From an uncultured Bacteroidales bacterium (GTDB lineage: Bacteria; Bacteroidota; Bacteroidia; Bacteroidales; UBA932): 43,826 nt of DNA. Position numbers and translations under genes: made by a program. Below, piece after piece: positions 1 through 8,002 of the stretch. How positions within the stretch are numbered: the first letter of the stretch is position 1; every line of letters begins with the position of its first letter. The notes beneath the pieces were generated by a model that did not search any database, was not told the DNA's origin, and saw only the letters and a list, made by a program, of their open reading frames with translations. The stretch lies in contig CAKVCK010000028.1 of assembly GCA_934725575.1 (NCBI GenBank), forward strand, positions 1 to 43,826. Direction: 5' to 3'.

Positions 1-63
1 GATATTTTTTAGACTTCCTGATTAGAAATTTGCGTTATCGGAGGAATTCATGGGGCGGTGGAG

Positions 64-93
64 TTGATTTCTGGCAGGAAAGGCTTATCTTTG
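64..93 (+). promoter_or_regulatory. Bacteroidota-type promoter of yicC
   Basis: TTG at 64-66, 19 nt spacer, then TATCTTTG at 86-93, matching the TTTG/TANNTTTG pattern of the Bacteroidota primary sigma factor. It predicts a start near 100 and a leader of about 50 nt before the yicC ATG. Only the sequence match supports it. Confidence 0.55.
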
Positions 94-152
94 CGGCGGA
101 AACGGGATTCGTGCTTGTTGAATCCCGGTCCGGGTGATTTTAATTTTTGAAT

Positions 153-1040
153 ATGATCAAGTCAATGACCGGTTACGGCAAGGCTGAGGCCGTCCTGGAG
201 ACAGGTAAACTCACCATCGAGATCAAGACGCTCAACGGCAAAAACTCTGACGCCAACATCAAGTCTTCGCTTCTTCCCAAAGACAAGGAACTGCTTGTGC
301 GCAGGAAGATTACGGATTCCCTTGTACGTGGAACAATCGACTTTTACATCACATGGGAGCCGAAAGCCGGTGGAATGGCCAAGCAGATCAACAAGGAACT
401 TCTTCGGGAATATTACGACCAGCTGATGGACTTCAGCGCCTCGCTTCCTGTTTTTGACTCTCTGTCTTTCAATCCTAACGAGATGCTCGCCTCCATCCTG
501 CGTTTCCCTGACGTGATGGACAACTCCCGGCAGGACATCATCACCGAGGAGAACTGGCCGGTAGTGGAAAAGGCCATAGACGAGGCTATTGCCGCCGTCA
601 ATGACTATCGCGCGAAGGAGGGGGAGGCTCTCTACAGGGATGTCACCTCAAGGGTGCGGAACATCCTTGACCTTGAGAATCAGGTCGAGGGCTTCGAGAA
701 GGAGAGGATCGACGCCGTGAGGGAGAAACTGATGAAGAATCTGGAGGCTCTTCAGCAGAAGGTTGATCCGTCCCGCTTTGAGCAGGAGATGATCTTCTAC
801 CTTGAGAAACTGGACATCAACGAGGAGAAAGTCCGTCTCCGCCAGCACTGCAAGTACTTCGTGGACACGATTGACGGTGAGGAATATCCCGGCCGCAAGC
901 TTGGCTTCATCATTCAGGAGATGGGCCGCGAGATCAACACGACCGGTTCCAAGGCCAACCATTCCGGCATGCAGAAGGTCGTCGTCCGGATGAAGGATGA
1001 ACTCGAGAAGATCCGCGAGCAGTCCCTGAACATCCTCTGA
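153..1040 (+). CDS. yicC: YicC/YloC-family endoribonuclease
   Basis: The 295-residue protein begins MIKSMTGYG, the hallmark N-terminus of the YicC/YloC family, and has the conserved C-terminal DINEEKVRLRQH stretch. Family members are cytoplasmic endoribonucleases linked to RNA turnover and stationary-phase survival; the length is normal for the family. I start at the ATG at 153 rather than an in-frame TTG six bases upstream, because the family motif begins exactly there. The gene is monocistronic in the window and convergent with the ROK kinase gene 48 bp away. A consensus promoter lies at 64-93. Family assignment is secure; the physiological RNA targets cannot be read from sequence. Confidence 0.93.
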   Translation: MIKSMTGYGKAEAVLETGKLTIEIKTLNGKNSDANIKSSLLPKDKELLVRRKITDSLVRGTIDFYITWEPKAGGMAKQINKELLREYYDQLMDFSASLPVFDSLSFNPNEMLASILRFPDVMDNSRQDIITEENWPVVEKAIDEAIAAVNDYRAKEGEALYRDVTSRVRNILDLENQVEGFEKERIDAVREKLMKNLEALQQKVDPSRFEQEMIFYLEKLDINEEKVRLRQHCKYFVDTIDGEEYPGRKLGFIIQEMGREINTTGSKANHSGMQKVVVRMKDELEKIREQSLNIL

Positions 1041-1088
1041 TGGGATAATCATAGCGTGCGTGTCGCGCTCCCCACTGAGCCTTTCTCG

Positions 1089-2000
1089 TTACAGAATGTC
1101 GGGGTACTGGCGGGCGAAAGTGGCGAACGCTCCGTAGAGGGCGGCTTCCTTGATGTGGGCGACGGGTGAAAGGTGTTTCAAGGAGGCCACACCTGCAAGC
1201 CCCCGCCTTAAGGTGTCTTCCATGAATATGTAGGAGCGGGAGATCTGGCCTCCGAGCAGAAGGCATTCCGTCCCGATCTCGGAAAGGATCGGACTGACGG
1301 CCTTCGCGAGAATCGACCCCACACGCGAGAATGTCACCAAAGCGACTGCTTCACCTGCGCCGGCCCGTCTGCCTATCTCCTTGACTGTCAGCTCAGGCTC
1401 CTCCTTCCCGCTTATCTCCCGGTAGGCTCTGAGAAAACCTCGCTTCGACACATAGTCCTCAAGGACTCCGTCACCGTAAGGCATTTTGTAGATGCTTCTG
1501 GCCGGGGATGCTGTGGATGAGTATTGGATCTTTCCGTCGATGCTGAAAGCGAAACCCAGTCCTGTGCCTAATGTGATGACGCAGACGTTCTTGTAACCGA
1601 CTCCGGCTCCGCAGAACATCTCGCCGGAAAGCTGGGCGTTCACATCGTGGGCGAAACTCACCTTGAAGTCGTTCCCTGCGATATTCCTGAACCAATCCTT
1701 CAGGTTCAGCCCATAGATGGCGGCGAACTTGTGCCGCATCAACGGGATCCCGGAGTTGTAGTCAAAAGGCCCCGGGAATGTCGCCGCCAGTCCGACCGCG
1801 CTCATTCCCAGCTCCTTTGATTTCTGAATACCCTGACGCAGGGCTTGCGCCAGAGCTTCAAGTATTTCCTCTCGGCTTCCTTCCGAACGGACCGGAACCT
1901 GCCAGGTGACGCCTTCGGCCAGCTTCCCGGCCGCGTCAGCGAACCCTCCCTTGACGAATGTCCCGCCGACATCCAGAAGCACAACGGATTTGTCAGTCAT
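1089..2000 (-). CDS. ROK-family sugar kinase
   Basis: 303 residues with the N-terminal phosphate-binding motif DVGGTFVKGG (D10), a FAHDVNAQLSGE segment in the position of the catalytic-Asp ENDVNAAALGE motif, and VITLGTGLGFA as the second nucleotide-binding loop. The CxCGxxGC zinc cluster usual in many ROK kinases is not visible. ROK proteins phosphorylate hexoses such as glucose, fructose, mannose, allose or N-acetyl-hexosamines in the cytoplasm. The ATG at 1998-2000 overlaps the end of the upstream cupin gene by 8 bp, so the two are probably translationally coupled; the longer open frame to 2300 is an artefact of that gene. As last gene of the importer-isomerase operon it probably phosphorylates the ketose made by the isomerase. 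The substrate is inferred only from context. Confidence 0.88.
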   Translation of the reverse strand: MTDKSVVLLDVGGTFVKGGFADAAGKLAEGVTWQVPVRSEGSREEILEALAQALRQGIQKSKELGMSAVGLAATFPGPFDYNSGIPLMRHKFAAIYGLNLKDWFRNIAGNDFKVSFAHDVNAQLSGEMFCGAGVGYKNVCVITLGTGLGFAFSIDGKIQYSSTASPARSIYKMPYGDGVLEDYVSKRGFLRAYREISGKEEPELTVKEIGRRAGAGEAVALVTFSRVGSILAKAVSPILSEIGTECLLLGGQISRSYIFMEDTLRRGLAGVASLKHLSPVAHIKEAALYGAFATFARQYPDIL

Positions 2001-3840
2001 TCTCGAAACCGTCCTTAAGCATAGTCTTGTGGACACTGACAGGCTCGGTGCGCAGATTCTCGACAACGTACCTGCCCATATTCGCCGGAACGACCACGAT
2101 GTCAAGGTACCGGGCCTCGAACGACCTTTCCGGGTGATCGATAGAACGGATTCTGATGCGCTCGCCGTTGACGACTGAAAGCACGTGGAACTTGCCCTTC
2201 GTGTCGTCCTCGATGCTGGTCTGGAAATCCAGCCTGCGCAGCGAGAAGTAAAGCAGGTCGCTTTCTCCAAGGATGATCTCCCTCCAGTTGTCGCCCTCAC
2301 GCACGGTGCGAGGCTTCTGTACGATGTTCTGCCTTACCCAGGATGTCTTCCTTTCGAAGGCAAGGTTGCGCTCTCCGTACCAGGTGTGGATCGGCCTCGG
2401 TTTCCCGTCAAGATCCTTCCTGAGGTAGTCGTACAGCTTGTAGGTGTAGGAACCGATGGTAAGGCTGCCGATCTCAAGCACAAGCTGGTTGCGGCCAGAG
2501 GAATGGATCGTGCCGGCAGGGATCATCACCTGAAGCCCTGGCTTGGACTCCTCGTAGCTGACATATTTCATATAGTCGAACGGCTCGTGCTCCGTGTCGG
2601 CCTTCTTGATCTTCTCGATGAACTCATCGGTGTCGGCGTCGTCCCTGAATCCGATGAATGTCTTGGCGTCCTGGCCGGCCTCCACGATGTAGTAGCTTTC
2701 GTCCTGACGGCCGAACTCATCGTAGTTCTCCTTGTTCCATTTCTCTCCGGAGTGGCACTGGATGGACATATTCCCATTGCTGTGCCAGGAGTCGTCGTAA
2801 TTGAAGCGGATAGGGAAGTAGCCGTGGAATTTCTTCACGCAAGGCTCGCCCATCACCGGCACACCTTCTTTCTGGAGGAATGTGAAGTACGGGAATTCGA
2901 CCTGGTTCTCACCGGCCTGTACGACAATGCTGACCTCCATAGGGATGAGGTCGAACACCCAGGCGCAGTTCTTCATTGTGTCCGGCAGATGGCGGAGTCT
3001 CTGAATATAGGTGCCTCCCCAGATGCCTTCCAGATATGCCGGCCTGCACCTGAACGGATAGAGAGCGAGTGCGGAGAGCATCTCCTCCATCGTCTGGCGG
3101 CTCATAAGTTGAAGGCCGTCAGGATCATCGGACGGAAGATACCAATCCAGCACGCCTTCACGGAGAAGCTCCCCGCGAAGCCCCACAGTCATCTCGAAAT
3201 CAGCGTAGTAGCATCTTCTGATGGTGAGGTTGACCTTGTTTGCCACCTTGTCGCCATAGTTGGCGAACTGGCCTCTCCTGATGCGCAGGATGGACTCCTT
3301 CGGGGTCACGTCCAGATAGCACTTGACGTCGTATAACTCACGGAATTCCTTGTCAAGGCAGCCGTAGCCGTAAACAACGGTCACCTTTCCTGCCGCCGCC
3401 TTCGCCTCTTTGAGGGAAGCCTTCAGTCCGTTCTTCTTGTTCTCATCGAATATGGCGGGATAACCTCCTCTGAACACCTTGCCGTACAGCAAAGTCGGGT
3501 CCTTGCTTGTGTCCCACTCCAGATACGGGTCGAGCATCTCGTGCATCTCCTTCTCGGACTTGTAGATGTCGGAGAATTTTACAGCCTCCATCTCGATGCC
3601 CTTCGCGGCCAACTGCTGCGAAAGGCAGTTGACAAGGCGTGTCCAGTCAGCGGTGGTGTAGCCGTCGAGGGCTACAACGACACCGTGGCCGTCCTTCAGC
3701 ATTCCTGCGAACTCTGACGCCAGTTTGGAAGCGGACTTGAGAGTGCCGCAAGTGACTCCTTCGATTGTCTCCTTGCCAAGAGCCGGCCTGTTCACAGGAC
3801 GCGGGTCATTGTAAGGAAACGGATTGTACATAAAGCTCAT
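1993..3840 (-). CDS. Class I mannose-6-phosphate isomerase-like cupin protein with kinase-like N-terminal domain
   Basis: 615 residues, about twice the length of a plain ManA. Roughly residues 1-230 resemble the uridine-kinase/P-loop fold region that precedes the cupin in a Bacteroidota subfamily, but the expected GxxxxGK[ST] loop is absent (VVVALDGYTTADW instead). The C-terminal ~350 residues carry type I PMI features: HSNGNMSIQCHSGE with likely metal-binding His/Glu, and IPAGTIHSSGRNQLVLEIGS. Type I PMIs interconvert aldose- and ketose-6-phosphates using Zn2+. It sits 53 bp after the isomerase gene and overlaps the ROK kinase gene by 8 bp, which suggests it acts on the ROK product. Whether it is a true mannose-6-phosphate isomerase or acts on another hexose phosphate is unknown. 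Confidence 0.8.
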   Translation of the reverse strand: MSFMYNPFPYNDPRPVNRPALGKETIEGVTCGTLKSASKLASEFAGMLKDGHGVVVALDGYTTADWTRLVNCLSQQLAAKGIEMEAVKFSDIYKSEKEMHEMLDPYLEWDTSKDPTLLYGKVFRGGYPAIFDENKKNGLKASLKEAKAAAGKVTVVYGYGCLDKEFRELYDVKCYLDVTPKESILRIRRGQFANYGDKVANKVNLTIRRCYYADFEMTVGLRGELLREGVLDWYLPSDDPDGLQLMSRQTMEEMLSALALYPFRCRPAYLEGIWGGTYIQRLRHLPDTMKNCAWVFDLIPMEVSIVVQAGENQVEFPYFTFLQKEGVPVMGEPCVKKFHGYFPIRFNYDDSWHSNGNMSIQCHSGEKWNKENYDEFGRQDESYYIVEAGQDAKTFIGFRDDADTDEFIEKIKKADTEHEPFDYMKYVSYEESKPGLQVMIPAGTIHSSGRNQLVLEIGSLTIGSYTYKLYDYLRKDLDGKPRPIHTWYGERNLAFERKTSWVRQNIVQKPRTVREGDNWREIILGESDLLYFSLRRLDFQTSIEDDTKGKFHVLSVVNGERIRIRSIDHPERSFEARYLDIVVVPANMGRYVVENLRTEPVSVHKTMLKDGFEND

Positions 3841-3893
3841 AATACGCTATTGTTAAATTCTGTTGCTCAATTATTTCCGGGAATATTTAGTCT

Positions 3894-5336
3894 TTAGACT
3901 ACCTCATAATATTCAAAGCCCATCACATCGGCGACGGCCTTGAGTTCCTTCCTCAAGTCCCCGTCAACCACGCCAAAGTGCTGGGTGGCTCCGATCTTGA
4001 GGATCTGCTCGAAGAATGACTTGACCGGAACGGTAGGGCGGAATATGCTGTGTGAATATGTCGCCAGGATCTGCTTGCCCGGAAGTGACTCGGCCATCCC
4101 GCAGATCAGCTTGTACTTGCCGTTGTCCTCGATCAGCTGAGCGAGGGTCTTCATTCCAGGTGAGATCCTGTACCAGGCGAACGGGGCACCGGCATATTTC
4201 CAGTGGGTCTTGGCGAAGCGCACGTCACGGGCGATGACGACATTGCCCTGCCACTGGGGATCGTTGTGGTCGTTAGGGCCGGCGTGTCCTCCGGCGAACG
4301 TCCCGAAATCGTCCTCGATATGGAACGGTTCAAGGAAGTTGATGTTCTTGTCGGTCAGGAGCTTGAGGATGTAGCAGATGAGTCCGGCTCCCGTGTCGGC
4401 CTCCGGAACCAGCATCGAGCAGCTCTCGTTGAACCACGGGTGGTAGAATCCGGCGCGGCATCCAGCCACCTTGAACGTGGCCGTGTCGATGTCGTTATAG
4501 ACCATAAGGTCGGTGTCGGAATCCTTCGCAAGTTTCGCGAGGGCAAGCGACGCTATGGCCGAACCCTCGAACTTGGAATATTCAACATCCTCCATCATCT
4601 TGTATTTGGTGGTGAGCCCGACGCAGTATTCCGCCAGTTCCTTCTTTGTGATGGAGTTGATCACATCTCCATAGACTGAATATGGCAGGAAATGCATCTC
4701 CGGGCCGATCTTCGTGAAGATCCTGTACGGATCCATATACGTTGACCACATCGCCTCGTTGTAGTTGGCCATAAGGCCGATGTTGCTGTGCCTGAGGATG
4801 GTTCGCACCTTGGCGGCGGAAGCGAACACCTTGATCTTCTCGTTTACCTCCTCTCTTGTGCCCATAATGATGTGGAAGTTCTTTCTCTCGGTCCTTGGAA
4901 CCGAACCTGAAGCCTCCAGCGATCCCACAAGGGTGCCGGAGCAGAGGTAGTCGATGAAATCGTCCTCATCCAGAGTGTCCTCGAACGTCATCTTAGGCTT
5001 GGCCGCGTTTACGAATATTATCGGAATATCCGGCATATCGCGCAGGAACCTGATCCAGGCGAAGTCCTCGGACCAGGACAGGAACTCGGCGATGATGAAG
5101 TCCACCTTGGTGTCGAAGAACATCTTCATAGCCTTTTCGGCATCCTCCCTCTCGTAGGTTATCCCTGGATATTCAATGTCAAGAAAATCAAGTCCTTCCT
5201 TTATCCTTTCAACATCGGCGGCCTTTCTCTCTCCGTAGGTTCCACGGGAAAGCCCCTCGCCAAGATTCTTGAAGCGGGGGGAAGCAATCAGCAGCAGACC
5301 TGCCTTAGCCTTTCTACGTTTGTCGTTAACTTTCAT
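3894..5336 (-). CDS. L-fucose/L-arabinose isomerase-family sugar isomerase
   Basis: 480 residues resembling the shorter fucose/arabinose isomerase group (COG2407-like), not the ~590-residue classic FucI. Visible landmarks are a Rossmann-like N-terminal half (KAGLLLIASPRF; FIIAEFLSWSEDF), the central FEGSAIASLALAKL and EADTGAGLICYILKLLTD segments where substrate- and metal-binding acidic residues lie in this superfamily, and the Gly/His-rich TFAGGHAGPNDHNDP. These enzymes are cytoplasmic Mn2+-dependent aldose-ketose isomerases. It is 18 bp downstream of the MFS importer gene and cotranscribed with the cupin and ROK kinase genes, giving an import, isomerise, phosphorylate order. The substrate cannot be assigned: fucose catabolism would normally come with an FGGY kinase and aldolase, which are not here. 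Confidence 0.8.
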   Translation of the reverse strand: MKVNDKRRKAKAGLLLIASPRFKNLGEGLSRGTYGERKAADVERIKEGLDFLDIEYPGITYEREDAEKAMKMFFDTKVDFIIAEFLSWSEDFAWIRFLRDMPDIPIIFVNAAKPKMTFEDTLDEDDFIDYLCSGTLVGSLEASGSVPRTERKNFHIIMGTREEVNEKIKVFASAAKVRTILRHSNIGLMANYNEAMWSTYMDPYRIFTKIGPEMHFLPYSVYGDVINSITKKELAEYCVGLTTKYKMMEDVEYSKFEGSAIASLALAKLAKDSDTDLMVYNDIDTATFKVAGCRAGFYHPWFNESCSMLVPEADTGAGLICYILKLLTDKNINFLEPFHIEDDFGTFAGGHAGPNDHNDPQWQGNVVIARDVRFAKTHWKYAGAPFAWYRISPGMKTLAQLIEDNGKYKLICGMAESLPGKQILATYSHSIFRPTVPVKSFFEQILKIGATQHFGVVDGDLRKELKAVADVMGFEYYEVV

Positions 5337-5354
5337 ATTCAGATGATATTATGA

Positions 5355-6614
5355 TTATTCTATTCCTTCCTTTGCCTTGCGTTTACGGTAGTCCCTGCCG
5401 TAGAAGATCTTGGCCGAGACGATCATAGCTGTTCCGCAGACCGCCCATATCACCGCGAGCATCGTGATTCCGAACGAGAGTCCGGTCGCCTCCTTGATCG
5501 CTCCGAGAACAAGGGGAGCGAGGGCTCCGATGGCGAATCCGGTCATTATCATCACTCCGGAGGCCGAGGAATGGTATTTCTCCGGAACCACATCGTACAG
5601 AACCGTGTAGGTGTTGGCGTCGAAGAACGCTCTGGCGAATCCGAATCCGGTGAATCCGATGTAGATGGCCCACAGGACTGTGGAGTGTCCCATCATCACG
5701 ATGAACGGAACGGCTATCAGAAGGCCGATTCCCTGCATCACCATCCGGTTCGCCGGATCCTTCCCGGCGGCGAGGTCTGAGAGCCTTCCGGCCAGCAGAA
5801 CACCGACGAATGCCGCTATGTGCGTGTAGAACATAGAATGGAAGCCGGCTGAGGCCAGATCCATATTGAAATTCTCGTAAAGGTAGGTCGGCATCCAGGT
5901 CAGATAGCCAGTCAGCACGAAGATCAGACCTGAGAAGCAAAGGGTCAGGATCAGCGCGGTCGGGGTTGTGAACACGATCTTGAATCCCTCGAAGAATCCC
6001 GGGGAAGTCCTCTCGGCCGGCTTGGCCTCGGTCTTTTTCTCATCCTTATGGTCACGCAGGCGTGCGATCATCCAGACGCTGTGGAACACGCCCACCGCTC
6101 CGAACACGTAGAACGCCGCCCTCCAGCCCCAATGCTCGGCCACGAGACCGGCAAGGTAACCGCTCAATATTATACCTATATAATAAGCTGTCTGGTGGAT
6201 CGACATCGCCGTGGCTCTCGTCTTGTCGTGGTACTGAGCCAGAAGCGAGTAGTTCGCAGGGCCGAAGAACGCCTCTCCGCCGCCCGTGGCGAGACTTCTC
6301 ATCACGACCAGCATAATGAACCCGTTGCACAGGCCGGTGAACATCGTGGCGACGCTCCAGAACAGGACCGCCCCGGTGACTATCCATTTCTTGCTGAATT
6401 TGTCACCTATGTTCCCTCCGATCGGCACGAGCAGAGCGTAAAACAGATTGAATATGGTCGCGATGGAGCCGACGGCCACATCGCTCAGCCCAAGGTCATC
6501 CCTGATCATCGGCAGGACGACGTTAAAGACCTGCCTGTCCGCCTGGTTGAGAAGGTACGCCACCCATAGGATCGCCAGAACCTCCCATTTGTACGATTTC
6601 TTTGTTGTGTTCAT
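5355..6614 (-). CDS. MFS sugar/sugar-acid transporter
   Basis: 419 residues with about twelve hydrophobic segments and major-facilitator signatures: NQADRQVFNVVLPMIRDDLG in the first helix region, then GNIGDKFSKKW, the loop 2-3 G-x-x-x-D-(R/K) motif. It resembles the anion:cation symporter branch that imports hexuronates, sialate or similar sugars across the inner membrane. I start at the ATG at 6612-6614 (MNTTKKSYKWEV); the longer open frame would cross the operator and promoter. It is the first gene of a minus-strand operon with the isomerase, cupin and ROK genes, driven from a strong TTTG-N19-TACATTTG promoter with a GntR-box candidate over the transcription start. It most likely imports the monosaccharide or small oligosaccharide released by the neighbouring PUL. 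Confidence 0.87.
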   Translation of the reverse strand: MNTTKKSYKWEVLAILWVAYLLNQADRQVFNVVLPMIRDDLGLSDVAVGSIATIFNLFYALLVPIGGNIGDKFSKKWIVTGAVLFWSVATMFTGLCNGFIMLVVMRSLATGGGEAFFGPANYSLLAQYHDKTRATAMSIHQTAYYIGIILSGYLAGLVAEHWGWRAAFYVFGAVGVFHSVWMIARLRDHKDEKKTEAKPAERTSPGFFEGFKIVFTTPTALILTLCFSGLIFVLTGYLTWMPTYLYENFNMDLASAGFHSMFYTHIAAFVGVLLAGRLSDLAAGKDPANRMVMQGIGLLIAVPFIVMMGHSTVLWAIYIGFTGFGFARAFFDANTYTVLYDVVPEKYHSSASGVMIMTGFAIGALAPLVLGAIKEATGLSFGITMLAVIWAVCGTAMIVSAKIFYGRDYRKRKAKEGIE

Positions 6615-6659
6615 CTTGGTGAATGAAAGAACTCTTCTACTCCGTTTGTCACAACGTAA

Positions 6660-6676
6660 GTGTGTTGTGGTGTGGT
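6660..6676 (-). promoter_or_regulatory. Candidate GntR operator, site 1 (importer operon)
   Basis: On the minus strand this reads ACCACACCACAACACAC. It begins two bases downstream of the TACATTTG -7 box, so it would cover the transcription start of the importer operon. The identical 17-mer in the same orientation relative to transcription is at 7946-7962 in front of the PUL operon. Two exact copies flanking a regulator gene are strong evidence for a shared operator. Confidence 0.72.
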
Positions 6677-6677
6677 G

Positions 6678-6708
6678 CAAATGTAGCCCTTTATTTTCTT
6701 AAGTCAAA
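6678..6708 (-). promoter_or_regulatory. Promoter of the MFS-isomerase-cupin-ROK operon
   Basis: On the minus strand: TTTG (6705-6708), 19-nt spacer, TACATTTG (6678-6685), a full match to the Bacteroidota promoter consensus with ideal spacing. The predicted start near 6671 falls inside operator site 1, consistent with steric repression. Confidence 0.72.
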
Positions 6709-6717
6709 ATTTTTTTT

Positions 6718-6754
6718 TAAATTTGTCACCAGACCAGACTCTGCCACAGTCTGG
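6718..6754 (+). promoter_or_regulatory. Probable gntR promoter -7 box with downstream inverted repeat
   Basis: TAAATTTG at 6718-6725 fits the -7 consensus; no convincing TTTG box lies 19-20 nt upstream. Nine bases further on, CCAGACT (6734-6740) and AGTCTGG (6748-6754) form a perfect 7-bp inverted repeat with a 7-nt spacer. It sits where an operator or leader hairpin would affect the regulator's own expression. Its sequence differs from the 17-mer operator. Confidence 0.45.
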
Positions 6755-6779
6755 AGAGTATTAGCCTTTATTTGTAGAT

Positions 6780-7814
6780 ATGTCTATTGCCTTAGGATTA
6801 GATAACGCCTCGCCTGTTCCTGTCTATAAGCAGCTTATGGATCAGATTGAGTCCGGGATTAAAGACGGCTCGTTCCATAGCGGCGAGCTTCTTCCGTCTA
6901 TGAACGAACTTTCTGCTCAGCTTGACATCTCCAAGGAGACCGTCAAGAAAGCCTATTTCCTGCTAAGGGACAGAGGTGTGATCAGCTCAACGCAAGGCAA
7001 GGGGTACTATATCGCTGACCGCAGCAGCGCGAAAAAGATGAAGATCCTGCTTTTGTTCGACAAGTTCAGCAACACCAAGCAGATTCTGTACAACGCTTTC
7101 GCCTCCGCCATCGGCGGCAAGGCCGACATCACGATCTACCTTCACAATCAGCAGATAAGCCTTTTGGAATATTACCTTGATGAGAATCTGGGGATGTTTG
7201 ACTACTATGTGGTCACTCCTCATTTCCCGTTGGACAATGAGACCCGCAAGCGTGTGCTCAAGGCGTTGAGGCGCATCCCTAACAGAAAGCTCATTATGCT
7301 GGACAACTATATGCCGGAGCTTCAGGGCAACTACGGGGCTGTTTACCAGGATTTCGAGAACGATGCCTATTATGGTTTGATGATGGGTGTCAACAAGTTG
7401 AAGAAAGTGCCCAAGCTCAATGTCGTGATCGAGCTTTCCAGCCTTTACCATTCTATGATCTCCAAGGCCGTGACGCGTTTCTGTGAGGAGAACGGAATCT
7501 CATACGAGTTCTACACGCAGGTCACTCCTGAGATCGTCAAGCCCAAGGAGGTCTATCTGATCCTTCACGGTCAGTTCGATATGGAGCTAATCAAACTGGC
7601 CAGAGCCGCCAAGGAACTGAAGCTGAAGCCGGGAAGGGATTTTGGCATCATTTCCTACAATGAGTCCCCGATGAGCGAGATTGTCCTTGACGGTCTGACA
7701 ACCATCTCGGCGGATTTCGAGCAGATGGGGAGCCTTGCCGCGGAGATGATTCTTGAGGGCAGGTTGTTCAAGCAAAAGTGCGATTTCCGGATGATCAGGC
7801 GCAATTCATTCTGA
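6780..7814 (+). CDS. GntR-family regulator with LacI-type sugar-binding domain
   Basis: 344 residues. Residues ~10-80 form a GntR winged helix-turn-helix (PVYKQLMDQIESGIKDGSF..GELLPSMNELSAQLDISKETVKKAYFLLRDRGVI..QGKGYYI). Residues ~85-340 resemble a periplasmic-binding-protein/LacI effector domain (MKILLLFDKFSNTKQILYNAF; DGLTTISADFEQMGSLAAEMIL). This AraR/FucR-like architecture usually gives a sugar-responsive repressor. The gene is divergent from the importer operon and directly precedes the PUL operon, and both of those promoters carry the same 17-mer over the start site. I infer that it represses both until the imported sugar or a derivative binds. ATG at 6780 is the only sensible start. 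Confidence 0.88.
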   Translation: MSIALGLDNASPVPVYKQLMDQIESGIKDGSFHSGELLPSMNELSAQLDISKETVKKAYFLLRDRGVISSTQGKGYYIADRSSAKKMKILLLFDKFSNTKQILYNAFASAIGGKADITIYLHNQQISLLEYYLDENLGMFDYYVVTPHFPLDNETRKRVLKALRRIPNRKLIMLDNYMPELQGNYGAVYQDFENDAYYGLMMGVNKLKKVPKLNVVIELSSLYHSMISKAVTRFCEENGISYEFYTQVTPEIVKPKEVYLILHGQFDMELIKLARAAKELKLKPGRDFGIISYNESPMSEIVLDGLTTISADFEQMGSLAAEMILEGRLFKQKCDFRMIRRNSF

Positions 7815-7864
7815 GAAAGAGGTTTTGGTTTTTCCGATTTGAATTTGTCTTGCGCTTTTGCGAT

Positions 7865-7882
7865 GCCACACTACACAACACC
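7865..7882 (+). promoter_or_regulatory. Degenerate GntR operator-like site 2
   Basis: GCCACACTACACAACACC resembles operator site 3 (ACCACACCACAACACAC) with a 2-nt TA insertion after CCACAC. It lies about 65 nt upstream of the PUL -7 box, suitable for a looping or auxiliary operator. No clear promoter of its own is visible. Confidence 0.4.
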
Positions 7883-7904
7883 GTAATAACTTTTGCGAAA
7901 ATCT

Positions 7905-7936
7905 TTTGCCATTTTGAAAATATGCTATTATATTTG
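7905..7936 (+). promoter_or_regulatory. Promoter of the PUL operon
   Basis: TTTG (7905-7908), 20-nt spacer, TATATTTG (7929-7936), a full Bacteroidota consensus match. Predicted start near 7943, about 60 nt before the first PUL gene and overlapping operator site 3. Confidence 0.7.
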
Positions 7937-7940
7937 CGAC

Positions 7941-7967
7941 GTTATACCACACCACAACACACATAAC
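7941..7967 (+). promoter_or_regulatory. Candidate GntR operator, site 3 (PUL operon)
   Basis: The 17-mer ACCACACCACAACACAC (7946-7962) is identical to site 1 read on its transcribed strand. Here it is additionally bracketed by a 5-bp inverted repeat, GTTAT (7941-7945) and ATAAC (7963-7967). It lies immediately downstream of the -7 box. Confidence 0.72.
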
Positions 7968-8002
7968 ATAGGACGAAATTAACATATAAATTATAAGAGA
8001 TT

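Noticed and set aside
41..67. Shine-Dalgarno-like GGAGG followed by ATG at 50
   Set aside because: The frame is only five codons (MGRWS) and lies upstream of the yicC promoter.
1072..1090. CACTGAGCCTTTCTCG as another REP-like copy
   Set aside because: It shares ACTGAGCCT with the element's reverse complement but has no stem and diverges immediately after; likely chance.
2001..2300. N-terminal extension of the ROK kinase
   Set aside because: The extra 100 residues come from reading the cupin gene in another frame; the family start MTDKSVVLLDVGGT is at 2000.
2185..3336. 383-codon open frame on the plus strand opposite the cupin gene
   Set aside because: The minus-strand PMI-like protein has clear motifs and operon overlap; the plus-strand translation has no recognisable domain and is a high-GC shadow.
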